From MFD04716-140 sp963703125 (GTDB lineage: Bacteria; Bacteroidota; Bacteroidia; Flavobacteriales; Flavobacteriaceae): 64,000 nucleotides of DNA. This document shows positions 18,608 through 27,571 of this stretch, piece by piece (within the stretch, counting starts at the first letter, position 1; every line of letters begins with the position of its first letter). The notes beneath the pieces were generated by a model that worked only from the letters and a program-made list of their open reading frames with translations, searched no databases and was not told where the DNA came from. Position numbers and translations under genes: made by a program. Location: the NCBI GenBank assembly GCA_963703125.1, contig OY969790.1:2170001-2234000 (forward strand). Direction: 5' to 3'.

Positions 18608-21600
18608 CTAATAGTTAAATATCAGTATAGAATCGTTATTTCTTGCAGCTAGTAATTTATGATTGACTATTTTAAGATCACGTAGTTCCCCATCAACAAA
18701 AAAACCACTTTCAGCACCACGATATTTAAATTTATTGCTACCTAGATTCTCCAAATATGCACCATAGGAGGCATCATATCTGCCAACTTCAGGTTTTGCA
18801 CCGTATAAGTTGCCTCCCATTACGATATCAAGATCACCATCTTGATCAAAATCGTTTGTAGCTATGGCATAGATTGGTGTAAATTGGGCTTCTATAGGTA
18901 ATTTTAGAATCTCGAAATTGAAATTACCCTTGTTAATCAGTATTACGGACGAGAGGATATTGGCTTCCAATTTTAATGACCCGTTCAGGTCTTGCGGGGA
19001 AAAAATTTCCGCAATACTGGCATTCTTAAAGCTGGCATAATCAGGAAATTTCTTTTTTAGGTCTTTTAGCTGTTCAATGAGGTTGTGTCTTAAATTATAG
19101 GGATATTGTTTGCCATCTTCCGCTATGAAGGCCATTATGGGATCTAAGGATCCATTTTGATCAAAATCCTTTATATATAGGTTAATGGGCTTATCGTTAC
19201 TTGCCTTGAATATGGAATTTTCACCGTGGTTGCCCAAGACAAAATCAAGGTCGCCATCATTGTCCAAGTCCGATGTGTGCAACACATTCCACCAACCTCT
19301 CATTTGAGATAAATTAGAGTCCGGAATAGGAACAAAGGCCCCATTTTTGTTCTCGAACACCTCAATTCCCATAAATTCACCAATAACGATCAGTTCTTTG
19401 AAACCATCAGCATTGAGATCCAAAAATTGCGCATCGGTAATCATGCCAATATTTTTTAGTTTTGGGGCTACTTTTTCGGTAATATCATTAAAAATACCTT
19501 TGCCATCATTTTGGAGTATAAATCCAGTTCCAGGGGTGCCGTACTGACCGGGAATACTACGTTCTCCCACAAATAAATCTAAATCCCCATCACGGTCTAT
19601 ATCATCGGCTATAACCGTAGAAGTACTATTATTGCTATTTGGAGAGGGCAATTGTTGAGGGGAAAGTTTATAATTTCCTTTCCCATCGTTTAGGTATAGG
19701 CGGTCTCTTAAATAACTTGAGAACTTACTTACTTCAACACCTCCGCTACAGATATATAAATCTTGGTCGCCATCGCCATCTGCATCAAAGAATAAACTTC
19801 CTGTATCTTCATAATCCTTAATTTTTTCAAAATCCGGAATGTTCTTTTTAACAAAGCTATAACCTCTACCTAGGAATAGTGTAGAGGCACTTCCTTTTGC
19901 CCCTCCTATGAAAAAGTCTTCAATCCCGTCATTGTTGACATCGCTCACAGACATTTTAGGCCCTTGGGTACTTAACATGTGTGGCACTAAACGATCTCGG
20001 TCAAAATCTACAAATCGGTTTTCGGTATGTTTAAAATCAATTTTTTGGGTACTTGCAGTAAAAATTGGCTTTGGTACATCAATTGGTTCATTAGTTGAAA
20101 TCACTGCATCTTTTTCCTCTAAAGTCATTATTTGGTCTACCTTTAAATTGGTCAGATAAGTTACCTTTCCCGAAGGCCATGTGACATGCACATTTATTGA
20201 ATCGTTGGATGCAAGCCCAAAATTTGGCCGAAGATCCATACTAGATTCAAAGCCCCTTACGGGCTGTTGTTCTAAATAATAATTGTTATCAGGAGTCTCG
20301 ACACGCAGCTTGGCACCAATGGCTTGGGTATTTTCACCTTCTCCTTTTAAGATGAACTTAATGTAGTGGTTGCCCGTTACACTTTCAGAATTATTGCGAT
20401 ATAGGAACATGGGCATGTTTACATTATTGACCACTAAGTCCATATCCCCATCATTATCCAAATCGCCATAGGCCGACCCATTGGAGAAACTGGGTGTATT
20501 TAGACCCGAATCCCAGTGATCTTCAAATTTTAAATTACCTAAATTCTTATAGGCCTGATTGGGGATTTTGTTGGACGGAATAATCTCGATGAGCTTGTTG
20601 TAGTCTACAGAATTGTTGGTAACGATGGATTTGATGACGGCTTCATTGGAAATATACTGCAAATAATCCTGGTCTGTCAAGTCCTTAAAAATGCCATTGG
20701 CAATGAAAAGATCTTTCATGCCATCGTTGTCCATATCAAAGAATAGCGCTCCCCAACTCCAGTCCGATGCTTCTACTCCACTCAAACGTCCTATTTCGCT
20801 GAATTTTGAATAACCATCATTTAACTGAAGGGTATTTCTCGTGAATTGATGGTAATAACCGTTTTTTACATTGTACTGATATTTGTTCCAATCTTCAAAG
20901 GTGGTCACGCTTTTTAGGCGATCATATTGTGAAGGAAGCATTTCGGTAACAAAGAGGTCATTTTGTCCGTCGTTGTTGATGTCCGCAACATCGGCACCCA
21001 TTGAGGCGCCACTTATGGATTTTATTTCTTCGGTCAATGATTCTTTAAAAGTGCCATCTTTTTGATTGATATATAAGTAATCGCGCTCAAAAAAGTCATT
21101 TGAAACGTAAATGTCCTCCCAAGCATCACCATTTAGGTCGCTCACTGTTACTCCGAGTCCAAAGCCTATGACGCTCCCATAGATACCGGCTTTCTCTGAA
21201 ACATCCATAAAAGTTCCGTTTTCATTTTTCATCAATTTATCGCCTCCAAGGGAATCCCTCTCTAAACGTTCATTGCGCTGAAGATTAAAACTACCGATAG
21301 ATCTATATGAATTATTGAGGAGATATACATCTAGATCACCATCCTTGTCATAATCAAAGAAGGAAGCATGGGTAGAGAACCCTTGGTTTGCCAGACCGTA
21401 TTTTTCGGCCTCTTCCGTAAAGGTTACCACGCCGGTGTCGGCAGCAGGGCCATTGTTTATAAAAAGCTCATTTTGTTTATTGTCTCCCTCAATATCCCCT
21501 GAATTGCATACATAAATATCCAAAAGACCATCGGCGTTTACATCTACCATGGTAACCCCGGTAGACCAAGCCTTTCCGCCACCTACTTTGGCTATTTCCG

Positions 21601-21922
21601 TGATATCCTCAAACTTGAAATTACCTTTGTTCAGATATAATTTGTTAGATGTCAGATTCGCCGTTAGATAAATATCCACTAGGCCATCATTGTTTACATC
21701 ACCAATGGCAACGCCACCGCCATTATAAAAATTGCGGTATCTGTAAACATTAAATTCTTGATTGTATGTAAGGTCATTCACAAAGTCTATTCCGCTGGCC
21801 GTTGAATCTACTAACTCAAAGAGTGCAAGTGGTAATGGGGCAGTTTCTTTTTTTTCTTTTTTGGAACAAGATAAAAAGAGGATACCCAAAACCATTATTT
21901 TTAAAAATATTTTGCTTTTCAT
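18608..21922 (-). CDS. FG-GAP/VCBS repeat and UnbV (ASPIC) lipoprotein 2, 1104 aa
   Basis: Lipobox LFLSC (C19). Same plan as its neighbours: N-terminal FYNGGGVAIGDVNNDGLVDI, many DxDxDGxxD loops (DYDKDGDLDVYL, DLDNDGDMDLVV), a central UnbV domain with PVRGFESSMDLRPNFGLA and VTWPSG (about 515-610), then a second propeller (SDVNNDGIEDFFIGGAKG, DLDNDGDLDFVLGN). Clearly more similar to protein 3 than to protein 1 by eye, pointing to tandem duplication. It is 8 bp downstream of the small lipoprotein gene, so it is operonic. Probably exported to the outer membrane; function unknown. Confidence 0.82.
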   Translation of the reverse strand: MKSKIFLKIMVLGILFLSCSKKEKKETAPLPLALFELVDSTASGIDFVNDLTYNQEFNVYRYRNFYNGGGVAIGDVNNDGLVDIYLTANLTSNKLYLNKGNFKFEDITEIAKVGGGKAWSTGVTMVDVNADGLLDIYVCNSGDIEGDNKQNELFINNGPAADTGVVTFTEEAEKYGLANQGFSTHASFFDYDKDGDLDVYLLNNSYRSIGSFNLQRNERLERDSLGGDKLMKNENGTFMDVSEKAGIYGSVIGFGLGVTVSDLNGDAWEDIYVSNDFFERDYLYINQKDGTFKESLTEEIKSISGASMGADVADINNDGQNDLFVTEMLPSQYDRLKSVTTFEDWNKYQYNVKNGYYHQFTRNTLQLNDGYSKFSEIGRLSGVEASDWSWGALFFDMDNDGMKDLFIANGIFKDLTDQDYLQYISNEAVIKSIVTNNSVDYNKLIEIIPSNKIPNQAYKNLGNLKFEDHWDSGLNTPSFSNGSAYGDLDNDGDMDLVVNNVNMPMFLYRNNSESVTGNHYIKFILKGEGENTQAIGAKLRVETPDNNYYLEQQPVRGFESSMDLRPNFGLASNDSINVHVTWPSGKVTYLTNLKVDQIMTLEEKDAVISTNEPIDVPKPIFTASTQKIDFKHTENRFVDFDRDRLVPHMLSTQGPKMSVSDVNNDGIEDFFIGGAKGSASTLFLGRGYSFVKKNIPDFEKIKDYEDTGSLFFDADGDGDQDLYICSGGVEVSKFSSYLRDRLYLNDGKGNYKLSPQQLPSPNSNNSTSTVIADDIDRDGDLDLFVGERSIPGQYGTPGTGFILQNDGKGIFNDITEKVAPKLKNIGMITDAQFLDLNADGFKELIVIGEFMGIEVFENKNGAFVPIPDSNLSQMRGWWNVLHTSDLDNDGDLDFVLGNHGENSIFKASNDKPINLYIKDFDQNGSLDPIMAFIAEDGKQYPYNLRHNLIEQLKDLKKKFPDYASFKNASIAEIFSPQDLNGSLKLEANILSSVILINKGNFNFEILKLPIEAQFTPIYAIATNDFDQDGDLDIVMGGNLYGAKPEVGRYDASYGAYLENLGSNKFKYRGAESGFFVDGELRDLKIVNHKLLAARNNDSILIFNY

Positions 21923-21930
21923 GATTTAGT

Positions 21931-22515
21931 TCAGTTATACTTATCAGGATATTTTAAACTGAGGTCTTCAATTTTGACTGCAACATCCTTATCATCCTTG
22001 ACATAAACCATTATTTGCCGATTTCCATCCACTTTTACAAGTGTACTTTCTTCTATTCTATCAATTTTTAAAGGGATAAATTCATTTCCAGGAAACCATT
22101 TCATTAATGTGTCCTTCATTACAGGCAACAATTCCCTGGCTTCATACTTTTTGTTCCAAAGAGACCAGGCTTTATAAGAAAATTCAAAATTCATACCTGT
22201 CATTTTATCTTTAGCGTCAAAAACACCGTAAAAAAGCATATTTATCGCCGTTAAATTCTCAGTCCCAAGAACATGTTGCACCGAATTATTGTTGGGTCCT
22301 TGAGTCACTAGGCCTTCTTTGTTCAATTCCCAACAGCGATTAAAAAAGTCCTTTTTAGTACTTCCCAGTACCAATCCAAAAACCAAATCATTTTTCAGCT
22401 CCCCTTGTCGCGCTTCTTTGTTGACCATTTTCGTATAATCTGATTGACATGAGAAAATAATAAAAATAAAAATAGAGAATATCACCCAAAATGGTATAGT
22501 TCTGGTGTATTTCAT
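21931..22515 (-). CDS. Small lipoprotein of unknown function, 194 aa
   Basis: Signal peptide with lipobox FIIFSC (C23) and no recognised domain. The mature protein is an alpha/beta mix with FGLVLGSTKKDFFNRCWELN and NFEFSYKAWSLWNKKY segments. Its only clue is position: between two giant UnbV lipoproteins, 8 bp before the second, in the SusCD locus. It may be a periplasmic or outer-membrane accessory of the three large lipoproteins; this is inference only. Confidence 0.65.
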   Translation of the reverse strand: MKYTRTIPFWVIFSIFIFIIFSCQSDYTKMVNKEARQGELKNDLVFGLVLGSTKKDFFNRCWELNKEGLVTQGPNNNSVQHVLGTENLTAINMLFYGVFDAKDKMTGMNFEFSYKAWSLWNKKYEARELLPVMKDTLMKWFPGNEFIPLKIDRIEESTLVKVDGNRQIMVYVKDDKDVAVKIEDLSLKYPDKYN

Positions 22516-22578
22516 TGATGTTCATTATTTTGATTCATAAATTATAGTTTGGAAGGATAGACTGTACATGGATATCTA

Positions 22579-25500
22579 TCAATTATTAAATTCGCTGACA
22601 TCATTAAATTGAATGTCTTCATCATTAACGGCTGTAACCAGCAATAATCTGTTTTTAGATGGAAACAGGGCAAAGTTCCGAATCTGACCGTTGATTCCAA
22701 GTTCTTTAACGCTTTTATAACCATATTCCCCATTTTGCTCCAAAGTGCCGCCGACCAACCATCCTTTGGACGCATCCAATCGTCCGAATTGTGGCTTGAC
22801 CAGATATTGGTTGCCACCTAAAAAAACATCCTTAATCCCATCCTTGTCCACATCTTCAATTGCAATAGCGGCAATATTTGAATACTGTATTTCCGAAGGA
22901 AGTTCCTTGGCTACAAATTTACCACCTTCATTAATAAACAGCGTACTTCCTATAATTTTTAGATCAAAAATTGCCGCATTGGCCAAGTTTTCAGATCCAA
23001 ATATGTCTACTACCGAGGCTTTGGCATAATCCTTAAAATATAATAGTTTTGTCTTTAACATAGGCAATTGTGATATGAGCTCGTCGCGATCTACAATAGG
23101 GTAATAGTTATTTCCAATTTTATGGCAAATAATTTGCTCTTCAGTTCCATTACCATCAAAATCTTTTATAAACATTCTTGTGCCCTCTTTGTAAAAGAAA
23201 TTGAGGCCAATATTACCGCCTAATAAGTCTAAATCACCATCATTATCCATATCACCCACTTCAATTGCAGCCCATATACCGCTTGTGTTTTCCAAGCCAT
23301 TTTTTTTTGTTTCGTCAATAAATTTGCCTTTTCTATTTATATACATTTTAATGGGCATCCATTCTCCTGACACGATTAAATCGGGCCAATTATCAGAGTT
23401 GATATCTGCCACAGCTGCATCGGTGACCATTCCCATATCCTGAAAAACTGGCTGAGTGGATATTTGGAACTCGTTGTTGCCTTTGTTTTCAAGCAAAATA
23501 CTTGATGCCGGTAACCCATAAAGCTCAGTATCAAACCTGCCCCCAATAAACAGGTCTTGATCTCCGTCCTTGTCGAAATCAAGGGCAATGACTTTTGAAG
23601 AACTTAAGGGTTTCGGAAAAGGCAAAATACGTAAGGATTTCGAAAATCTTCCTTGACCATCATTCAATAGAAGTCGATCTTGAAGGAGTGCATCATATTT
23701 AGAAAAAGCCTTACCCCCACTGCAAATATAGAGGTCAAGATCCCCATCGTTGTCGCTATCAAAAAACAATGCGTCGGTATCCTCTGATCTGGCATCCTTT
23801 GCAAAAGGTTCCTTTACTTCCATGTAATTTCCTTTGGGATCCGATAGGAAGAGACTACCGCTTTGATTTTTGGCACCTCCAACATATACATCCAAAAAAT
23901 TATCGCCATTCACATCTCCTGTTGCGAGTGCGGGTCCCTCATTGTTAGACATTTGGGGCAACAGTCTTTCACGATTAAAATCTATATATGTATTTTCAAC
24001 GTGATGATACCTAAATGGAGGAGGGGAAACGGCTGAAAGCGGATTTTTATTTGTCACCGAGGCAAAATAGAGGGAATTTGAGCTATTCGGTTCCTTAAAT
24101 GTATAGATTTTATTGGCATTAAGGCCTACCTCTCTTGAAAAACTTCCATTTGGCCAGGAAATCAGTATACTATCAACCAGCGTATTTGGCCCCAAACCAA
24201 AATGGATGCCCTCGGCAATAGAACTCTGAAAACCACGGGAAGGAAAATTTTCGCCAAGGGCCTTTTCCCCATCTCCGTAAAAGATAGTGGCCTTAGAGCC
24301 TATGGCCTTGGTGTTTTCGGAATCAGAGACGAAATGTATATCAATGCTTTTATTTTGAACGGTGTCAGTTTTGTTTTCATAAATGAAGGAAGGCATATTC
24401 ACATTATTTACTACTAAATCAAGGTCACCATCATTGTCCAAATCGCCATAGGCGCTTCCATTGCTGAAGCTTGGGGTATCAAGACCAAAATCTTTTGTTT
24501 TATTTTGAAAACTGAAATTTCCAATGTTTTTGAAGGCGGCATTTGGCACGGCTTGGGAGGGCATAAGATCAATAAGTTTCATTATAACCTTGTCCTGTGT
24601 CCGTATCAAGTTTCGCACTTTTTCCTCGTTGGCCATGTATGTTAAATAATCCCTGTCCAAGAGGTCTTTGTAAATACCATTGCTGATAAAAATGTCCCTA
24701 AGACCGTCATTATCCATATCAAAAATGAGGGAAGCCCAGCTCCATTCCGTAGCTGACACACCTGAGAACCTTCCAATCTCTAGGAATCCATTCCCACCTA
24801 AATTTCTCTGCAGAACATTCCTGGGGAACTGATGGGAGTACCCTTTTTTTTCTGCCAGCGTATATTTATCCCACGATTCGTATTGGGCTTTGGTACGCTG
24901 TCTTGCCAATGTGGCCGGTAACATTTCGGTAACCATTAGATCGGGAAGCAAATCGTTATCAAGATCGGCCGCATCTGCGCCCATGGAACCCATTGAAAAA
25001 GAGGAGATAAATTGCTCTGCGGATTCTACAAAACCACCTTTCGTGTCATTAAGATACAAATAGTCCCGTTCAAAGAAATCATTCGAAATAAATATGTCCG
25101 GCCAGGAGTCTCCGTTAAAATCACTCAAGGTTATCCCCAGACCAAAGCCTATACTGCTCGTATAGATACCTGCGCCAAATGAAAAATCAATAAATGTACC
25201 ATTGTCATTTTTCAAGAATTTGTTTCCGGAAGTGCTTGCTATTTTTCGTTGATCGGGAATTAGGTCATAAGCTCCTACCGATCTTATTGAGTTGTTTAGT
25301 AGATAACAGTCAAGATCGCCGTCCCTATCATAATCAAAAAAAGCGGCCTGTATAGACAGACCGGTAATGTCCAAGCCATATTCTTTTGACATTTCAGTAA
25401 AAGTAATTTGCCCGGTAGGGACCGAAGGACCATTATTGATGAATAACTCATTATGTCGATTTTCTCCCTGGGGCTTGCCTGATTTGCAAACATACAGGTC

Positions 25501-25890
25501 CAAAAGTCCGTCATGGTTAATATCTACAAAAGTGGCACCTGTGGACCATACATTTTTGCATGCAACACCGGCATTTTCGGTTATATCCTCAAAACGCCAA
25601 TTCCCTTTGTTAAGGTAGAGTTTGTTGTCAACTAGGTTTCCTGTAAAATATAAATCCAGGAGCCCATCATTATTGACGTCTCCAATTGCTATTCCTCCAC
25701 CATTGTAGAAGTTTCGATAAGTGTACGGATTAAAATCTTCAGTATAGGTGAGATTGTTTTGAAAATCGATTCCTATATTTTCCCTTAGTTGAAAAAGGGG
25801 CATTTCTATAATAGCGGTCTCTTGCTTTTCCTTCCTACAAGAAATGATACAACACCAACATAAAAGCACTATTACTGAATAGATTTTCAT
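22579..25890 (-). CDS. FG-GAP/VCBS repeat and UnbV (ASPIC) lipoprotein 3, 1103 aa
   Basis: Lipobox CIISC (C18). First of the three paralogues to be transcribed. Contains FYNGGGIAIGDVNNDGLLDL, FDYDRDGDLDCYLLNN, DLDNDGDLDLVVNN, a central UnbV domain with FPSRGFQSSIAEGIHFGLG and LISWPNGS (about 515-605), and a second propeller with GDVNGDNFLDVYVGGAKN and FDSDNDGDLDLYICSGG. The Asp-rich loops are calcium sites of the FG-GAP type. It follows susD after a 65-bp gap that carries a strong stem-loop (25907-25938), which may set its expression below that of susCD. Function unknown; surface glycan binding in place of SusE/SusF is a reasonable guess. Confidence 0.82.
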   Translation of the reverse strand: MKIYSVIVLLCWCCIISCRKEKQETAIIEMPLFQLRENIGIDFQNNLTYTEDFNPYTYRNFYNGGGIAIGDVNNDGLLDLYFTGNLVDNKLYLNKGNWRFEDITENAGVACKNVWSTGATFVDINHDGLLDLYVCKSGKPQGENRHNELFINNGPSVPTGQITFTEMSKEYGLDITGLSIQAAFFDYDRDGDLDCYLLNNSIRSVGAYDLIPDQRKIASTSGNKFLKNDNGTFIDFSFGAGIYTSSIGFGLGITLSDFNGDSWPDIFISNDFFERDYLYLNDTKGGFVESAEQFISSFSMGSMGADAADLDNDLLPDLMVTEMLPATLARQRTKAQYESWDKYTLAEKKGYSHQFPRNVLQRNLGGNGFLEIGRFSGVSATEWSWASLIFDMDNDGLRDIFISNGIYKDLLDRDYLTYMANEEKVRNLIRTQDKVIMKLIDLMPSQAVPNAAFKNIGNFSFQNKTKDFGLDTPSFSNGSAYGDLDNDGDLDLVVNNVNMPSFIYENKTDTVQNKSIDIHFVSDSENTKAIGSKATIFYGDGEKALGENFPSRGFQSSIAEGIHFGLGPNTLVDSILISWPNGSFSREVGLNANKIYTFKEPNSSNSLYFASVTNKNPLSAVSPPPFRYHHVENTYIDFNRERLLPQMSNNEGPALATGDVNGDNFLDVYVGGAKNQSGSLFLSDPKGNYMEVKEPFAKDARSEDTDALFFDSDNDGDLDLYICSGGKAFSKYDALLQDRLLLNDGQGRFSKSLRILPFPKPLSSSKVIALDFDKDGDQDLFIGGRFDTELYGLPASSILLENKGNNEFQISTQPVFQDMGMVTDAAVADINSDNWPDLIVSGEWMPIKMYINRKGKFIDETKKNGLENTSGIWAAIEVGDMDNDGDLDLLGGNIGLNFFYKEGTRMFIKDFDGNGTEEQIICHKIGNNYYPIVDRDELISQLPMLKTKLLYFKDYAKASVVDIFGSENLANAAIFDLKIIGSTLFINEGGKFVAKELPSEIQYSNIAAIAIEDVDKDGIKDVFLGGNQYLVKPQFGRLDASKGWLVGGTLEQNGEYGYKSVKELGINGQIRNFALFPSKNRLLLVTAVNDEDIQFNDVSEFNN

Positions 25891-25906
25891 CGAGGTTCTA
25901 CAAATT

Positions 25907-25938
25907 AAAAGAGGGTTACCGAAAGATAACCCTCTTTT
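25907..25938 (-). terminator. Stem-loop between susD and the UnbV genes
   Basis: A perfect 12-bp stem (AAAAGAGGGTTA / TAACCCTCTTTT) with an 8-nt loop. In the transcribed (minus) direction the stem ends in TTTT-AATTT, as in a leaky intrinsic terminator. It likely ends most susCD transcripts and lets some pass to the downstream lipoprotein genes. Confidence 0.7.
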
Positions 25939-25955
25939 ATTACATCTTCCAAGGA

Positions 25956-27560
25956 TTAATAACCTGGGTTTTGTGTTAAAGTTCCTCCGCTCGCATCGAT
26001 TTGAGGTTGGGGAATTGGGAACAATGATTTTGTTGGGTCATTGTTCGTTTTTTCCCACCATGGATCGTCAAACTTCCCAAATCGGATTAAATCTTGTCTT
26101 CTGGTAGCCTCCATGAACATTTCACGACCGCGCTCGGCCAAAAAGCTATCGGCGTCGATTGGGCTCAAGGCACCTAATCCCGCCCTTGCTCTAATTGTAT
26201 TAACATCTGCAGCGGCCATTGACCAGTCTCCGGCAACTCGGGCCATGCCCTCTGCACGAATCAGATATAGTTCGCCCAAGCGTATAATTGGCATGTCATT
26301 GTCCATATCGGCCCTTTGAAACAGGCGATTACTGAATTTGCCTAAACGGGCTCCCCCTACGCGTGAAGCGTTGGGTTCCAGTTCATTGATTTCCGGGGTA
26401 TAAGTTATTTCCAAATTGCCGTCAGAGGCAGCATAGTCCAAGATGGCCGAACCATTGTAATCAAATTGCTGGCCTACGATAAAATTGGCCTTCTTGCGTA
26501 AATCTGAGGCATCATAGGAATTGTAAAAATCCTCCAAGGCAGAATACCCGTTCCATGGCTGTTGTTCTGTACTCCAAGTAAATTGACTGGCATAATGATA
26601 GCTCATTTCAGCAAAATTCATTCCGGTCGCCGTAACCCCATCATAGGCCACTGACCATATGATTTCTGGATTGTTATTGTTATTGGGTGCAAAGACGGCG
26701 GCATAACCCTCCAAAGTAGCGGGATCCGAATCAACTGCAGGTCGTTTTCCTGGATTGGGAACACTACAGCCTACACCACATAATACATATCCCGAATTGT
26801 CAATTACGTAAGAAGCGGCATCGGCAGCTTGCTGATATCTGGCCGTCCCGGTATAAACCTCTGCGTTCAGATATAATTTGGCCAAAATACCCAAAGCGGC
26901 ATATTGATTGATGCGATAGGGATTTGTATCGGTTCCCAATGGACTAGAGGACAAGTTCATTGAAGGAGTAACCGAAGCTATTCCCAAAGAAGCCAATAGT
27001 TCACTCTCCACGAAATCAAATAATTGCTGACGAGTTGATTGTGGGGGATTTGCACCTGGAGTGGTCACAATTTTAACCCTTCCGTATAAATCTAAAAGCC
27101 GATAGTAAAAGAAAGCTCTTAAAGCCCTTAATTGTGCGGTTTGATTGGCATCAAGACCGCCAGCGGCCAAAAGGTTATTACATTCCGCAATTGCGGTATA
27201 CTGGCCAGACCAAGTTCCGTCAATTGGTCCATTTGAAGGTCCGAAGGTATGTCTGTGCATATCTATCCAAACACCACCATCATACCAGTCACCTCCTTTT
27301 TGCGTAACGGCCATTTCATCTGAAGAAACAGATTGCACGGACCAGTAACCTCCATGATTTGCACTACCAGATGCTGCCAATTGGTTGAAAGCTGTGCTAA
27401 TAGCATCACCCCCACCATTACCCCCACCATCAAATTGGGTATTCGGTTCAACAATATTTACAGGTGCCGTTGTATCTCCTATAAGATCCTCTTCTAAATT
27501 TGAGCAGGAGACCAGAAGAAGTCCACTGAACAGTATAGATATTTTTGTTATATTTTTCAT
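25956..27560 (-). CDS. SusD/RagB-family nutrient-binding outer membrane lipoprotein
   Basis: 534 residues, lipobox LLVSC (C19). Has the SusD N-terminal TPR-like region (QLRALRAFFYYRLLDLYGRV) and the C-terminal signature MPIIRLGELYLIRAEGMAR and ATRRQDLIRFGKFDDPWW, ending FPIPQPQIDASGG. SusD proteins cap the SusC channel and bind oligosaccharide outside the cell. Lies 11 bp after susC. Glycan specificity cannot be read from sequence; context suggests an alpha-glucan or a xylose-containing sugar. Confidence 0.93.
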   Translation of the reverse strand: MKNITKISILFSGLLLVSCSNLEEDLIGDTTAPVNIVEPNTQFDGGGNGGGDAISTAFNQLAASGSANHGGYWSVQSVSSDEMAVTQKGGDWYDGGVWIDMHRHTFGPSNGPIDGTWSGQYTAIAECNNLLAAGGLDANQTAQLRALRAFFYYRLLDLYGRVKIVTTPGANPPQSTRQQLFDFVESELLASLGIASVTPSMNLSSSPLGTDTNPYRINQYAALGILAKLYLNAEVYTGTARYQQAADAASYVIDNSGYVLCGVGCSVPNPGKRPAVDSDPATLEGYAAVFAPNNNNNPEIIWSVAYDGVTATGMNFAEMSYHYASQFTWSTEQQPWNGYSALEDFYNSYDASDLRKKANFIVGQQFDYNGSAILDYAASDGNLEITYTPEINELEPNASRVGGARLGKFSNRLFQRADMDNDMPIIRLGELYLIRAEGMARVAGDWSMAAADVNTIRARAGLGALSPIDADSFLAERGREMFMEATRRQDLIRFGKFDDPWWEKTNNDPTKSLFPIPQPQIDASGGTLTQNPGY

Positions 27561-27571
27561 TGCTTTTTTTT

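Noticed and set aside
22542..22817. 91-codon minus-strand frame at the end of UnbV gene 3
   Set aside because: Out-of-frame overlap with the real gene; no similarity or leader.
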